64,000 nucleotides of DNA from Micromonospora chersina (GTDB taxonomy: Bacteria; Actinomycetota; Actinomycetes; Mycobacteriales; Micromonosporaceae): positions 434,001-498,000 of the forward strand of contig NZ_FMIB01000002.1 in assembly GCF_900091475.1 (NCBI RefSeq), written 5' to 3'. The notes beneath the pieces were generated by a model. It saw only the letters and a program-made list of their open reading frames with translations, did no database searches and had not been told where the DNA came from. The stretch's first letter is position 1. Each line of letters starts with the position of its first letter. Made by a program: the position numbers and the translations under genes. Below, piece by piece: positions 12,101 through 18,466 of this stretch.

Positions 12101-12827
12101 CGACGAGGTGTTCGGCGGCGAGGGCTCGGACGTGCTCTGGGGCGGCAAGGGCTGCGACCCGGCGCTCGACGCGGCCAACCCGCAGTGCCTGGTGAACGGC
12201 GTGTTCAGCGACGCCGCCCGGGGCGACCAGGACCAGTACGTCGACCACCTGTTCGGCGGCGCCGGGGCCACCAGCGGCCCGGCGGTCACCGCGGTGCTCG
12301 GATCAGACCTGCTGGACTTCCGGCCGCGCGGCTCCTACCCGGACAACTGCGCGGCGGGGGCCTGGCCGGTGGACCTGGCGGCCGGCACGATCGACCCGTG
12401 CCGCTGGTTCGAGGCGACCAACCTGGACAACGACGTCCTCGCCGACAACCAGCACCACCACGGCACCGACTGGATCTACGGCGGCTGGGACCGGGACGTG
12501 CTCCAGGGCGACGTGACGCAGAACGGGCCGAACAACGGTGACCGGCTGTTCGACTGGAACGGCGCGTACAACCTGTTCACCCACTGCAACGCGGCGTACG
12601 GCGGGTTCAACGACGTCCGCCAGCACAGCCCGGCCATGCAGGACTTCCTGACCCGGCTGGCCTGGGCGACCGGCGCCGGTCGCAGCGCGAGCGACGTGAC
12701 CACGGCGGGCACGTCGGCCTTCCTGGAACTGTCCTACGTGTACCCGCGGGACAACCCCGACCAGGGGGCCGGGGCGGCGTTCCCGAGCACCCCGGGGCAC
12801 TTCGACACACCGTCCTGCACCGACTGA
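3162..12827 (+). CDS. Giant exported protein (3,221 aa) with C-terminal RTX-type calcium-binding repeats
   Basis: The ATG is preceded by GAGGAAGAGG, a good ribosome binding site. Residues 1-31 form a Sec signal peptide (positive MVALRRLLAG, hydrophobic core, APAHA before the likely cleavage). Residues about 32-1900 are beta-rich with repeated modules. Two related segments lie near residues 465-525 (FTAKGFSVDGNRF, GQRV) and 775-850 (FTADGANFLLKDGNR, GRTVVIG). Two D-x-N-x-D-G loops (DPNGDGRLAF, DPNNDGKFRTSEF) look like EF-hand/dockerin-type calcium sites. From about residue 1920 to 3060 there are dozens of GGxGxDxxx nonapeptides (e.g. GGDDQVLGGPDDDVLYGG), the hemolysin-type calcium-binding roll. 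I recognise no enzymatic domain. The Sec signal and lack of adjacent type I secretion genes fit a Sec-exported surface or matrix protein. The function is unknown: adhesin, biofilm matrix or calcium-dependent scaffold are options. The gene appears monocistronic and ends at a strong hairpin. Confidence 0.9.
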   Translation: MVALRRLLAGLTAAVVTAALALVWTAAPAHADEAWESALKTLMSRTATWAEGGLSRVGLLGQPLPLLGVSPGALVDTDKLARKASDALAGGLTKDDVDLGGGTRLTSTVTSSGGDHLLDVVVTTKRQVTARDLAVGGVTVAKAVDVTGWATLHLRARHTAAGETYLVRDGDTPRLDIDAAATLRADLDQATASVGILGVTLTAGSTLTARTHVKATVTDPNGDGRLAFDTGAGAGTGELGAAGSLAGLVQVALDNAGGGRTSDTESEPGPGSVHGQVNLGAAAAGAPFDLPAVAATVKVDWNDISVGSPTVTTTGLDETIAKFRNMSPLDLASGLAQLATLLSGVQQSGPAGNLSLPFLRGTFADAVKVNEKLTGFLKKYVHPKPDDPEFNPATDDPAKAGQPKFSSIQELVKLLAAEGLPVDNLSFAGEKLIFRVKLERESTVAVPLDPGAASVSGRGATFTAKGFSVDGNRFTPGELVGQRVVAGTSAGTIAANTATTVTLQENWIGGQPDPESVWVISGSSPNIGAVELAGALTKPAGGDKKVGLRAANAQATFATVKPRYSAAVTLVLDLRDDLGSPAANADRVLLRTDPATPLFAADFPITTGVDFFATAGFLKVKLGGNLAVGPAASGQRMLQVSFKQAQDVSLGELFRRLQTEPGNLLTVSSSVKTTGRVTVSVPGATGALGDGVGVDVSWKAGEQPVVDTSSLDGIFAVDFNPDDPKALFAVVIEALRLVNAALTQPGGGSGPLNTEIPLLGRSARELLGADESGVGKGVTFTADGANFLLKDGNRSGDAAFDPRLAGRTVVIGSKAYRVLDRVDGQTLRVDAAGTPKPADGAAYALRPELADALDKLLAAPPDTLQDALDQLNKAIGADSGIQFTLDERAGGPYLRVGLDWKRNVRTAGPLAFKWDGARDLVSLDSTGTFALDVDAQAKLGLLLPLKLNAAPLLDKSSSAKVTVKGGVTDAALAARVGPLALDLGKDPDFATVKADLSVGLGGLAADGPVTDLLGLTPTFTTAGVDCGGGVGSTTTPVCARAPLFVNNCEPADATNLLTFTMGLDLVPHPQTPDLTSCFANLSLKLTDFNVGIDGYLAKVEEALRLASFDGKLPLVGDDLQQGQKFVAQLRADVKAAIGPVLANATLDSAGMQAGLNDVLKDLDPGVSAVVGCRSGVATPCQPEDFQSIRIKLTASRGAPSAADGCKDASDSDRCLGVNVPLDLGIPGLSLKAKKGAPDGIQAKLGWKLHLDLVLDRDEGFYVPTHDGDTAPEVQIGANFDMTGDLAAQLAFIQVNATKQGTAPLVRAYFGVDLKGAAGEKSCFDPGVAADCAADPNAKLTLAEFADLGSLLATDLTAQVNIDWKLAAAVNTGDEVGSALPGISARFGLKWGLEHKQGGLSATGGGVTTPLQVTFTDIALDAGAFFSKILKPVVEKLKAVTGPLQPVIDTLYAPIPVLSDLSKATGGPDITLVWLAKTFSTLTGGPKLDFVDTVRAVVTFVNRIPDCDAGCSIPLGQFLVDPARALTTEASPASAESLIKRDDPFTQAKSAAQVKSAVDTAAGDDGEKFFAAGSDGKSNAQKTGFSFPIFDNPGSLFGLLMGQDVELVSFDSGPLSLGFSWRQSFGPVYAPPPVLVTLSGSASVTARFIAGLDTAGIRHAVEAATDGTDLDAVSLLDGLYFKTTDSSGKPVPVVTLRGEIAAGAEVSVLIVKAGIQGGIRLTVGFSWNDPNNDGKFRTSEFLQALLVNPVCLFTTSGQLSVFLKVYITIDLFLFSKTFDFTLVDATLLDFRAQPDCTPKPPELGGTTGDTLVVFAGRFGKKEQRGDKAWDNGAGTYAGDVVKVYAVHFADTDPDFDGFAVEALGRKQEFLDPSLTRVVVDGRGYQVADADKVSLSVLLLGDGDTGGDGTKTSAFDKAAVVLGSDGRDQIRTGTGPAWVDGRGGDDVIVTAEAAGQVSRVAGGAGKDTVTTGDGNNVVAGDSGLGAVDRAGATTVHTSVGDKSLDGLVDWTKLKDPTEEAGGADDHVTVGHGASTVYGNGGDDVVGVVLDDRPNGKNILVGGPGADILNGGKGDDTIHTAGSAVPADPDAAGSGDAGLTNKVDTGAGQDTVHGSAGTDLVVSHSANGQTGHLYGYGGDDVLVGGYGTDELFGGPDEDYVIAEPSTVGDPDGTDGYGPARQVVHQPLPAGTQSQTKLLVGGLGSDHVVGGDGGATVFGDKRLTAETCADASLAGDQPAPTDQGSADLILGGAGVEVVSAGSGNDRADLGGGDDRACGQLGDDTLHLGGGADRAWGGPGVDQLHGDDGIDLLFGNTGDDGLYGGTGVDTAEGNEGDDQVLGGPDDDVLYGGGRVAGVADGRDFVYGEDGVDRIVGDNGTPRIGDVGPYPLDLAGDVPAAGAGDVISGGAQGDIAYGGLGDDRVDGDAGDDQLEGNNGADVVHGGLGKDEIVGGSAQEPVAGTGRPDTGDQLFGDGDADLIAGDNARFTPATADATRVTQARTVPSRKVTLLDLGFTPAAGTSGGDLISGGDADDVIFGQGGPDRVHADAGADFAEGGPGSDWVEGDAGDDDLVGGSSTAYDGTGAATTGQPDTADAVFGGPGSDAVIGDNGAVLRPLPGEQPTAVTVRLGADGAPFGPRIVVLLDRAAVSPNRFGADRISGGDGVDTLWGQDGDDALTGDGDGDYLEGNGGADTLRGDTALGAAGRTTVSPLPDPGWPGDPAAPADLVGAGAPAGQDDLIGGSAAAGFRDTGDVVEGNGADDVLLGDNGSLLRTVTTVDGKAAERVYTERYPTGAVPADATVARTHDPALPGPSTRFCTTAQSTCEPAGAYGNDQLYGDAGNDGVWGQDGDDQIRGGAGDDDLFGELGADSLYGEDGRDAILGDRGGVVNQYLNADDVAALGFTATLSSVPQETFTGFRAGGYDRRVDLLHDTDGDAWIGSATSAPMPYAGLTAGAGDLIRGGAGADNIHGGFGDDVANGDSGGDEVFGGEGSDVLWGGKGCDPALDAANPQCLVNGVFSDAARGDQDQYVDHLFGGAGATSGPAVTAVLGSDLLDFRPRGSYPDNCAAGAWPVDLAAGTIDPCRWFEATNLDNDVLADNQHHHGTDWIYGGWDRDVLQGDVTQNGPNNGDRLFDWNGAYNLFTHCNAAYGGFNDVRQHSPAMQDFLTRLAWATGAGRSASDVTTAGTSAFLELSYVYPRDNPDQGAGAAFPSTPGHFDTPSCTD

Positions 12828-12836
12828 GCGGGGCGT

Positions 12837-12874
12837 CCGGGGCCCGGCTCTCCGCGAGGGGAGCCGGGCCCCGG
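12837..12874. terminator. Bidirectional hairpin terminator between convergent genes
   Basis: A perfect 14-bp inverted repeat (CCGGGGCCCGGCTC and its complement) with a 10-base loop starts 10 bases after the stop of the giant gene and 6 bases short of the end of the oppositely oriented PhzF gene. There is no T-run, as is common for actinobacterial terminators. Confidence 0.8.
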
Positions 12875-12879
12875 CGTGT

Positions 12880-13719
12880 TCAGCCCATCGCCACGGCGGT
12901 GCCGGTCACCCGGATCCCGCCCGTGCCGGCGGGCACGTCGACCACCAGCAGGCCCGGCCGCCCCAGGTCCGCGCCCTGCTGGAGGTGCAGCGTGGTCGGC
13001 GGCTCGACCAGACCGTGGGTACGCAGGTAGCCGCCGAGCGCGGCGGCGGCCGCCCCGGTGGCCGGGTCCTCGACGACGCCGCCGACCGGGAAGGGGTTGC
13101 GGACGTCGAACCGGGTGCCGGAGGCGCGCCACACCAGCGCCACTGTCGTCCAGTCCCGCCGCAGCATGAGGTCGCGCAGCCGGTCGAAGTCGTAGTCGAG
13201 GGCGGCCAGCCGTTCCCGGGTCCCGGCGGCCAGGAGCAGGTGGTGGGCCCCGGCGTACGCGACGCGGGGCGGCAGCGCCGGGTCGAGGTCCTCCGGGTCC
13301 CAGCGCAGCGCGGCGAGGGCCTCGGCGAGGTCCTCCGCCGGCACCGGCGCGTCGGAGGGGGCCACGCTGGTCAGGGTGGCGGTGGGCCGCCCGTCGGCGT
13401 CCCGGGCGGTCGCCACCGGGATCACCCCGGCCGGGGTGCGGAAGACCAGGTCGCCGGTGCCGGCGCGTTCGGCGACGGCCACCGCGGAGGCGATCGTCGC
13501 GTGGCCGCAGAACGGCACCTCGGCCTGCGGGCTGAAGTAGCGCACGTCGTACTCGCCGGGGCCGGTGGCGGTGAGGAACGCCGTCTCGGAGTATCCGACG
13601 TCGGCGGCGATGGCCTGCATCTCCGGGTCGGTGAGCCGGCCCGCGTCGAGGACCACGCCGGCGGGGTTGCCGGCCGCCGGGTCGGTGGTGAAGGCGGCGT
13701 ACCGCAGGACTTCCGTCAT
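12880..13719 (-). CDS. PhzF family isomerase/epimerase-like protein
   Basis: The protein has 279 residues, the usual PhzF length. The N-terminus has the family signature TDPAAGNPAGVV followed by GYSETAFL, whose Glu corresponds to the catalytic acid of PhzF/diaminopimelate-epimerase-fold proteins. The second half repeats the fold with DVRNPFPVGG and EDPATGAAAAALGGYL. Members isomerise or epimerise small acids in the cytoplasm. In phenazine producers PhzF acts on a dihydro-hydroxyanthranilate, but no other phenazine gene is here, so the substrate is unknown. It starts at ATG 13719, 16 bases after the stop of the upstream acetyltransferase gene, and is probably co-transcribed with it. Confidence 0.85.
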   Translation of the reverse strand: MTEVLRYAAFTTDPAAGNPAGVVLDAGRLTDPEMQAIAADVGYSETAFLTATGPGEYDVRYFSPQAEVPFCGHATIASAVAVAERAGTGDLVFRTPAGVIPVATARDADGRPTATLTSVAPSDAPVPAEDLAEALAALRWDPEDLDPALPPRVAYAGAHHLLLAAGTRERLAALDYDFDRLRDLMLRRDWTTVALVWRASGTRFDVRNPFPVGGVVEDPATGAAAAALGGYLRTHGLVEPPTTLHLQQGADLGRPGLLVVDVPAGTGGIRVTGTAVAMG

Positions 13720-13735
13720 GGCGCCACCGTACGCG

Positions 13736-14254
13736 TCAGCCGCCGGCGGGCCCCGTCCACCTGATCTCGCCCTCGTGCAGGACGTCGGTCGGGGTCAGGC
13801 CGGCGGCGGTGGCGACGGCGGCGGAGGCCCGGTGCTCCGGGTGGATGTGGGCGACCACGGTGCGCACCTCCTGCCGCCCGAGCCAGGCCACCAGCGCCCG
13901 CGCCGCCTCACCGGCGATGCCCCGCCCCTGCCACGGTGTCCCCACCACCCAGGCGATCTCCGCGACGCGATCGTGGGCCGGGCCGGTGACGGTCGCCTGC
14001 ACGGTGCCCACGAGACACCCCTCGTCGCGCAGCCGGATCACCCAGTTGCACCAGGACACGTCCGGGTCCGGCGATCCGGCGACGAGCCGCTCGTAGCGGG
14101 CGCGCAGGGCCGCCGGATCGGCCGGAGCCCCACCGATGAACGCGTGCAACGCCGGATCGCCTAGCACGACCGCCATCTCGACGGCGTGCTCCACCGCCAA
14201 CGGCAGAAGAAGCAACCGCCCGGTCTCCACAACTTCGGCCGCAACAGCCCCCAT
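13736..14254 (-). CDS. GNAT family N-acetyltransferase
   Basis: A 172-residue single-domain GNAT. The N-terminus ETGRLLLLPL is typical of RimJ/RimL-like GNATs, and the acetyl-CoA loop appears as GTPWQGRGIAGEAA (motif A, Q-x-x-G-x-A). The C-terminal HIHPEHRASAAVATAAGL is the usual motif-B helix. The likely role is acetyl-CoA-dependent acetylation of a small molecule or a protein N-terminus. ATG 14254 is preferred because a G-rich run sits 5 bases upstream. A GTG at 14260 is the alternative. It is the first gene of a likely pair with the PhzF-like gene. Confidence 0.8.
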   Translation of the reverse strand: MGAVAAEVVETGRLLLLPLAVEHAVEMAVVLGDPALHAFIGGAPADPAALRARYERLVAGSPDPDVSWCNWVIRLRDEGCLVGTVQATVTGPAHDRVAEIAWVVGTPWQGRGIAGEAARALVAWLGRQEVRTVVAHIHPEHRASAAVATAAGLTPTDVLHEGEIRWTGPAGG

Positions 14255-14274
14255 ACCCACCCCCGGCTACTCCG

Positions 14275-14337
14275 CGTCGATCATGAAGTTAGCGCCCGTG
14301 GCAAACGCATTCCAGGGCGTCAACTTCATGATCGACG
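14275..14337. repeat. Long imperfect inverted repeat (23-bp arms) in intergenic space
   Basis: The arms 14275-14297 and 14315-14337 match at 21 of 23 positions and flank a 17-base spacer. The arms are AT-richer (ATCATGAAGTT core) than the surroundings. It sits 14 bases beyond the end of the GH16 gene and just upstream of the GNAT gene, both on the minus strand. It could terminate the GH16 transcript or be a mobile intergenic palindrome. No poly-T run is present. Confidence 0.7.
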
Positions 14338-14351
14338 TGACGGGGTGGGGG

Positions 14352-15590
14352 TCAGCGGCGCCACTTCTGGTTCGCCGCGCCGGTGCAGTCCCAGATCTGC
14401 AGGCGGGTGCCGTCGGCGGAGCTGGCACCGGTGGCGTCCAGGCACTTGTTGGCCTGCGGGTTCACGATGTCGCCGGCCGCGCTGAACACCCACCGCTGGG
14501 CGCCGGTGCCGTTGCAGTCCCAGAGCTGCACCTTCGCCCCGTTGGCCGTGGACCCGCTGGCCACGTCGAGGCACTTGCCGAGCGCGCGGACCGAGCCGTC
14601 GGCGTTCCACGTCCACCGCTGGGCGGCGGTGCCGTTGCAGGTCCAGAGCTGGACCGGGGTGCCGTTGGCGGTGTTGGCGCTCGCCACGTCCACGCACTTG
14701 TTGCCGTACCCGACGATCTGCCCGCCGGTGCCCCCGCCGCCGCCGTTGTCCCAGGCCTGGACCCGGACGTAGTCGACCGTCATGGTCTGCGGGAAGGTGG
14801 TGCTGCCGTCCGGCGAGCCGGGCCAGTTGCCGCCGACCGCGACGTTCATGATCATGAAGAACGGGTGGTCGAAGACCCACCGGTTGCTGCCCGCGTCGGC
14901 CGGGGTCTTGCGGGAGTACGCCACGCCGTCCAGGTACCAGGTGATCGAGTCGGGCGCCCAGTCGACGGCGTAGGTGTGGAAGGCGTCGGCGAGCGCCTGG
15001 CCGTTCGGGAGCGAGGTCGAGCCGCCCAGGCCGTTGCCGCCGGAGTAGCCGGGGCCGTGCAGCGTGCCGTACACGGTGGACGGCTGCTTGCCGACGTTCT
15101 CCATGATGTCGATCTCGCCGCTGTTCGGCCAGGGGTTGGTGGCGATGTCGTTGCCGAGCATCCAGAACGCGGGCCAGAGCCCCTGCCCGCGCGGGATCTT
15201 GATGCGCGCCTCGAAGCGGCCGTACGCCTGGCTGAACGTGCCGTTGGTGAGCAGCCGGGCCGAGGTGTACTGGCAGCTGCCGTACCAGCAGGAGTAGCCG
15301 GCGGGGTTCTCCTTGCGGGCGGTGATGACCAGGTTGCCGTTGCCGTCGAGGGCCGCGTTGCGGGTGCTGTTGGTGTAGTACTGCAGCTCGTTGTTGCCCC
15401 AGCCGCTGCCGCCGGTGTCGTACCGCCACTTGCTCCCGTCGGGAGCCGCGCCGGCCGGGCCGGTGAAGTCGTCGGACCAGGTCACGGCGCCGGGCCCGGC
15501 CACGGCGGGGGTGCCGGTGACGGTGGTGAGCGCGGCCGTGAGGCCCACGGCCGCGAGGGCCACGGCGGCGAGGGTGCGGATGCTGCGCAC
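14352..15590 (-). CDS. Secreted GH16 beta-glucanase (laminarinase-type) with C-terminal ricin-type lectin module
   Basis: A 412-residue exported enzyme. Start GTG 15590 has GGGAGG 6 bases upstream. Residues 1-31 form a Sec signal peptide. The GH16 domain spans about residues 35-270 and contains GEIDIMENVG, with nucleophile Glu159 and acid/base Glu164 of the E-x-D-x-x-E motif. This beta-bulge form is typical of beta-1,3-glucanases. A Gly-rich linker (GGGGGTGG) leads to a CBM13/ricin B trefoil (about 285-412) with three repeats ending in QRW or QKW (C-x-D-V-A, Q-x-W). The predicted role is hydrolysis of beta-1,3(1,4)-glucan outside the cell. It is divergent from a GH3 beta-glucosidase with 223 bases between them, and the shared region carries several operator-like dyads. 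Confidence 0.92.
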   Translation of the reverse strand: MRSIRTLAAVALAAVGLTAALTTVTGTPAVAGPGAVTWSDDFTGPAGAAPDGSKWRYDTGGSGWGNNELQYYTNSTRNAALDGNGNLVITARKENPAGYSCWYGSCQYTSARLLTNGTFSQAYGRFEARIKIPRGQGLWPAFWMLGNDIATNPWPNSGEIDIMENVGKQPSTVYGTLHGPGYSGGNGLGGSTSLPNGQALADAFHTYAVDWAPDSITWYLDGVAYSRKTPADAGSNRWVFDHPFFMIMNVAVGGNWPGSPDGSTTFPQTMTVDYVRVQAWDNGGGGGTGGQIVGYGNKCVDVASANTANGTPVQLWTCNGTAAQRWTWNADGSVRALGKCLDVASGSTANGAKVQLWDCNGTGAQRWVFSAAGDIVNPQANKCLDATGASSADGTRLQIWDCTGAANQKWRR

Positions 15591-15663
15591 GGAAGCCTCC
15601 CTGCTGTAAACAAACCATAAAGATAGACTTCGATGAAGCTATGAACGAAGTGCGGGGCTGTCA

Positions 15664-15677
15664 AGAGAGCGCTTCCC
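15664..15677. promoter_or_regulatory. Candidate LacI-family (CebR/CelR-like) operator between GH16 and GH3 genes
   Basis: AGAGAGCGCTTCCC has the AGCGCT core of the actinobacterial CebR/CelR consensus TGGGAGCGCTCCCA and matches it at 10 of 14 positions. It lies 74 bases upstream of the GH16 start in the divergent region. A much better match (12 of 14) precedes the GH6 cellulase in this window, which makes this weaker site more credible. Confidence 0.4.
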
Positions 15678-15689
15678 GGGTGTCCGCCA

Positions 15690-15705
15690 CCGGTTCCGGA
15701 ACCGG
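15690..15705. promoter_or_regulatory. 16-bp perfect palindrome just upstream of the GH3 promoter
   Basis: CCGGTTCCGGAACCGG is fully palindromic. Its inner 14 bases (15691-15704) recur exactly upstream of the second GH3 gene at 33210-33223. In both places the 14-mer ends 10 bases before the predicted -35 box, the position expected for an activator site. A related imperfect dyad, CGGTTCGGGA...TCCGGAACCG (15731-15753), overlaps the predicted -10. Confidence 0.55.
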
Positions 15706-15714
15706 CCGGAAATA

Positions 15715-15744
15715 TTGACGTAATGCGATGCGGTTCGGGAGGAT
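15715..15744 (+). promoter_or_regulatory. Predicted promoter of the first GH3 gene
   Basis: TTGACG (15715-15720) and GAGGAT (15739-15744) are separated by 18 bases. The -35 is one base from consensus and the -10 keeps A at position 2 and T at position 6. The GH3 start codon is 70 bases further on. An imperfect dyad (15731-15753) overlaps the -10. Confidence 0.4.
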
Positions 15745-15813
15745 CCGGAACCGGGACGTGGGTGGCCCCGGGCCGACGGGGTACCGGGCGGCCGGTCCCA
15801 GGGGAGGCGCGAG

Positions 15814-18459
15814 ATGAGACTGCCCAGACCTGTGACACTCGCCGCGGCGGGCGCGCTCGTGGTGGCCCTGCTGCCGGCCCTGCCCGCCGCGGCCGCCGAC
15901 CCCCGCACGGTCACCGTCACCGCCGGCCAGTCGGTGTACGCGGCGACCGAGGGGACCCGGGTGAGGGTGGACGTCGCGGTGTCCACCTCCGACGGTCGGC
16001 CCCTGGCGGCCCCGGTCACCGTGCGCTGGGCCACCGGCGCCGGCACCGCGACCCCCGGCGTCGACTACACCGCCGTCTCCGGCACGCTCACCTTCCCGGC
16101 GGGCACCGCGTCCGGCGCCACCCGCCCGGTCGAGGTCGCCGTGCGCGCGGACGGCACGGCGGAGACCGCCGAGACCGTGCCGCTGACCGTCACGGCCGAC
16201 GGGGCCACCGTCGCGGCCCGGCCCACCGTGGTGGTCGCCGCGCACGGCCTGCCGTACCTCGATCCCCGGCTGCCGGTGCGGCGACGCGTCGCCGACCTGC
16301 TGGGCCGGATGACCCTGGCCGAGAAGATCGGCCAGATGACGCAGGCCGAGCGGGCTGCGGTCGCCGACGACCCGACCGCCGTCGCCCGCTGGCAGCTCGG
16401 TTCGGTGCTCTCCGGCGGCGGCTCCACCCCGGCCAGCAACACCCCGGCGGCCTGGGTCGAGATGGTCAACGGCCTCCAGGCGCAGGCGCTCAGCACGCGC
16501 CTCCAGATCCCGCTGATCTACGGTATCGACGCCGTGCACGGCCACGGCAACGTCGTCGGCGCCACCGTCTTCCCGCACAATGTCGGGCTCGGCGCCACCC
16601 GCGACCCGAAGCTTGTCGAGCGGGTCGGGCACGCCACCGCCGCCGAGGTACGCGCCACCGGCATCCCGTGGAACTTCGCGCCCTGCCTCTGCGTCTCCCG
16701 CGACGAGCGGTGGGGCCGCAGCTACGAGAGCTTCGGGGAGGACCCTGCGCTCGTGGTGTCGATGGAGACCGTCATCGACGGCCTTCAGGGCCGGCCCGGC
16801 CGGCTCGACGACAGCGACCGCGTGCTCGCCACCGCCAAGCACTACGCCGGCGACGGCGACACCGACTACGACGAGGCCGTCGCCGCCGCGAACGAGGGCA
16901 AGCCCTGGTGGGAGCAGAAGTACCCGATCGACCAGGGGGTCACGGTCACCGACCGGGAGCACTTCGCCCGGGTCGACCTCGCCCCCTACCTGCCGGCCGT
17001 GCGGGCCCACAAGGTGGGCAGCGTGATGCCCTCCTTCTCCAGCGTGGACTGGACCGAGGACGGGCTCGGCAACCCGACCAAGATGCACGCCCACCGCGAG
17101 CTGATCACCGACGTGCTCAAGGGCCGGCTGGGCTTCGACGGCTTCCTGATCTCCGACTGGGAGGGCATCCACCAGATCCCCGACCCGGCCGAGCCGACCA
17201 ACGGCGGGCTGACCGCGTACAAGGTCCGGGTCGGGGTCAACGCCGGCACCGACATGTTCATGGAGCCGTACAACGCCGAGCAGTTCGAGCAGCTGCTGCT
17301 GGCCGAGGTGACCGCCGGACGGGTGCCCGCGGCGCGGATCGACGACGCGGTGCGGCGGATCCTCGCCAAGAAGTTCGAGCTGGGCCTCTTCGAGCGCCCG
17401 TACGCCTCGGCCGACAACGTCGACCAGGTCGGCAGCGCGGCACACCGGGCGATCGGCCGCGAGGCGGTCGCGAAGTCCCAGGTGCTGCTGAAGAACAATG
17501 GGCGGGCCCTGCCGCTGCGCCGGGACGCCGCGCTCTACGTGGCCGGCCGCAACGCCGACGACCTCGGCAACCAGGCCGGCGGCTGGACGGTCACCTGGCA
17601 GGGCGTCTCCGGCGCCGACGCGGTCCCCGGCACCTCCATCCTGGACGGCATCCGTCAGGTCGCCCCGGGCGCCCGGGTCACGTACAGCGCCGACGCCTCG
17701 GCACCCACCGACGGCGCCGACGTCGGCGTGGTGGTGGTCGGCGAGACCCCGTACGCGGAGGGCTACGGCGACGTCGGCGGCCCCGAGTGCGGCTGGTGCA
17801 GCCCGCCGCAGCAGGAGGAGAAGTCGCTGCGGCTCCAGCCCGCCGACCGGGCGGTCGTCGACAAGGTGTGCGCGGCGCTGCCGACCTGCGTGGTGCTGGT
17901 GGTCTCCGGCCGCCCTCAGGTGCTCACCGACCAGCTCGGCGAGATCGACGCCCTGGTGGCCTCCTGGCTGCCCGGCAGCGAGGGCGCCGGCGTGGCCGAC
18001 GTGCTCTTCGGCCGCCGTCCGTTCACCGGCCGGCTGCCGGTGAGCTGGCCGCGGGACGAGGCGCAGGTGCCGGTCAACGTGGGTGACGCCGACTACCGGC
18101 CGCTGTTCCCGTTCGGCTGGGGCCTGCGCACCGACCCGGGTCGGGACCGGCTGGCCGCGGTCTCGGCCGACCGCCCGCAGGTGCGGGCCGCGCTCGCCTC
18201 GGCCGGGTGGAACGCGGACGGCTCGCTGCGCGACGCCTCCCGGGTGCTGGACCGGCTCGGGCGGCAGCTCGGCGCCGACCGCCGGGACGCCGCGCTGGTC
18301 GAGGCGATCCTCGGGGTGGCCCGGGACGCCGCCCAGGCCGCCGTGGTGCGGGGGAGCGCGCCTGCGAACTGGGCGGCCCTGATCGCCGACGCCGACCACG
18401 CCCAGCTCACCGGCGACCCGGTCCGCGCGTTCACGCTGCTCGCCCGCGTCGCCGCCTGA
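15814..18459 (+). CDS. Secreted GH3 beta-glucosidase with N-terminal Calx-beta-like domain
   Basis: An 881-residue exported protein. ATG 15814 follows GGGAGG. The signal peptide ends near residue 28. Residues about 30-140 form a Calx-beta-like domain (ATPGVDYTAVSGTLTFPAG is diagnostic). GH3 follows: LPYLDPRLPV, then KHYAGDGDTDYDEAV, and the nucleophile Asp448 in LISDWEGI. The GH3 C-terminal sandwich has VLLKNNGRALPL and SGRPQVL. About 100 extra C-terminal residues (after GWGLRTDPGRDRL) form a helical extension of unknown role, absent from the paralogue at 33304. The predicted role is releasing glucose from beta-glucosides or glucan oligomers outside the cell, completing the work of the divergent GH16 enzyme. 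Confidence 0.9.
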   Translation: MRLPRPVTLAAAGALVVALLPALPAAAADPRTVTVTAGQSVYAATEGTRVRVDVAVSTSDGRPLAAPVTVRWATGAGTATPGVDYTAVSGTLTFPAGTASGATRPVEVAVRADGTAETAETVPLTVTADGATVAARPTVVVAAHGLPYLDPRLPVRRRVADLLGRMTLAEKIGQMTQAERAAVADDPTAVARWQLGSVLSGGGSTPASNTPAAWVEMVNGLQAQALSTRLQIPLIYGIDAVHGHGNVVGATVFPHNVGLGATRDPKLVERVGHATAAEVRATGIPWNFAPCLCVSRDERWGRSYESFGEDPALVVSMETVIDGLQGRPGRLDDSDRVLATAKHYAGDGDTDYDEAVAAANEGKPWWEQKYPIDQGVTVTDREHFARVDLAPYLPAVRAHKVGSVMPSFSSVDWTEDGLGNPTKMHAHRELITDVLKGRLGFDGFLISDWEGIHQIPDPAEPTNGGLTAYKVRVGVNAGTDMFMEPYNAEQFEQLLLAEVTAGRVPAARIDDAVRRILAKKFELGLFERPYASADNVDQVGSAAHRAIGREAVAKSQVLLKNNGRALPLRRDAALYVAGRNADDLGNQAGGWTVTWQGVSGADAVPGTSILDGIRQVAPGARVTYSADASAPTDGADVGVVVVGETPYAEGYGDVGGPECGWCSPPQQEEKSLRLQPADRAVVDKVCAALPTCVVLVVSGRPQVLTDQLGEIDALVASWLPGSEGAGVADVLFGRRPFTGRLPVSWPRDEAQVPVNVGDADYRPLFPFGWGLRTDPGRDRLAAVSADRPQVRAALASAGWNADGSLRDASRVLDRLGRQLGADRRDAALVEAILGVARDAAQAAVVRGSAPANWAALIADADHAQLTGDPVRAFTLLARVAA

Positions 18460-18466
18460 CGTGCCA

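Noticed and set aside
8900..12350. Dense short direct repeats that might suggest a CRISPR or satellite array
   Set aside because: They encode GGxGxD nonapeptides in one continuous reading frame with codon-level variation. There are no constant repeats with unique spacers.
12860..14260. Phenazine biosynthesis locus around the PhzF-like gene
   Set aside because: No other phz gene is present. PhzF-fold proteins are widespread, and the neighbour is a GNAT gene.
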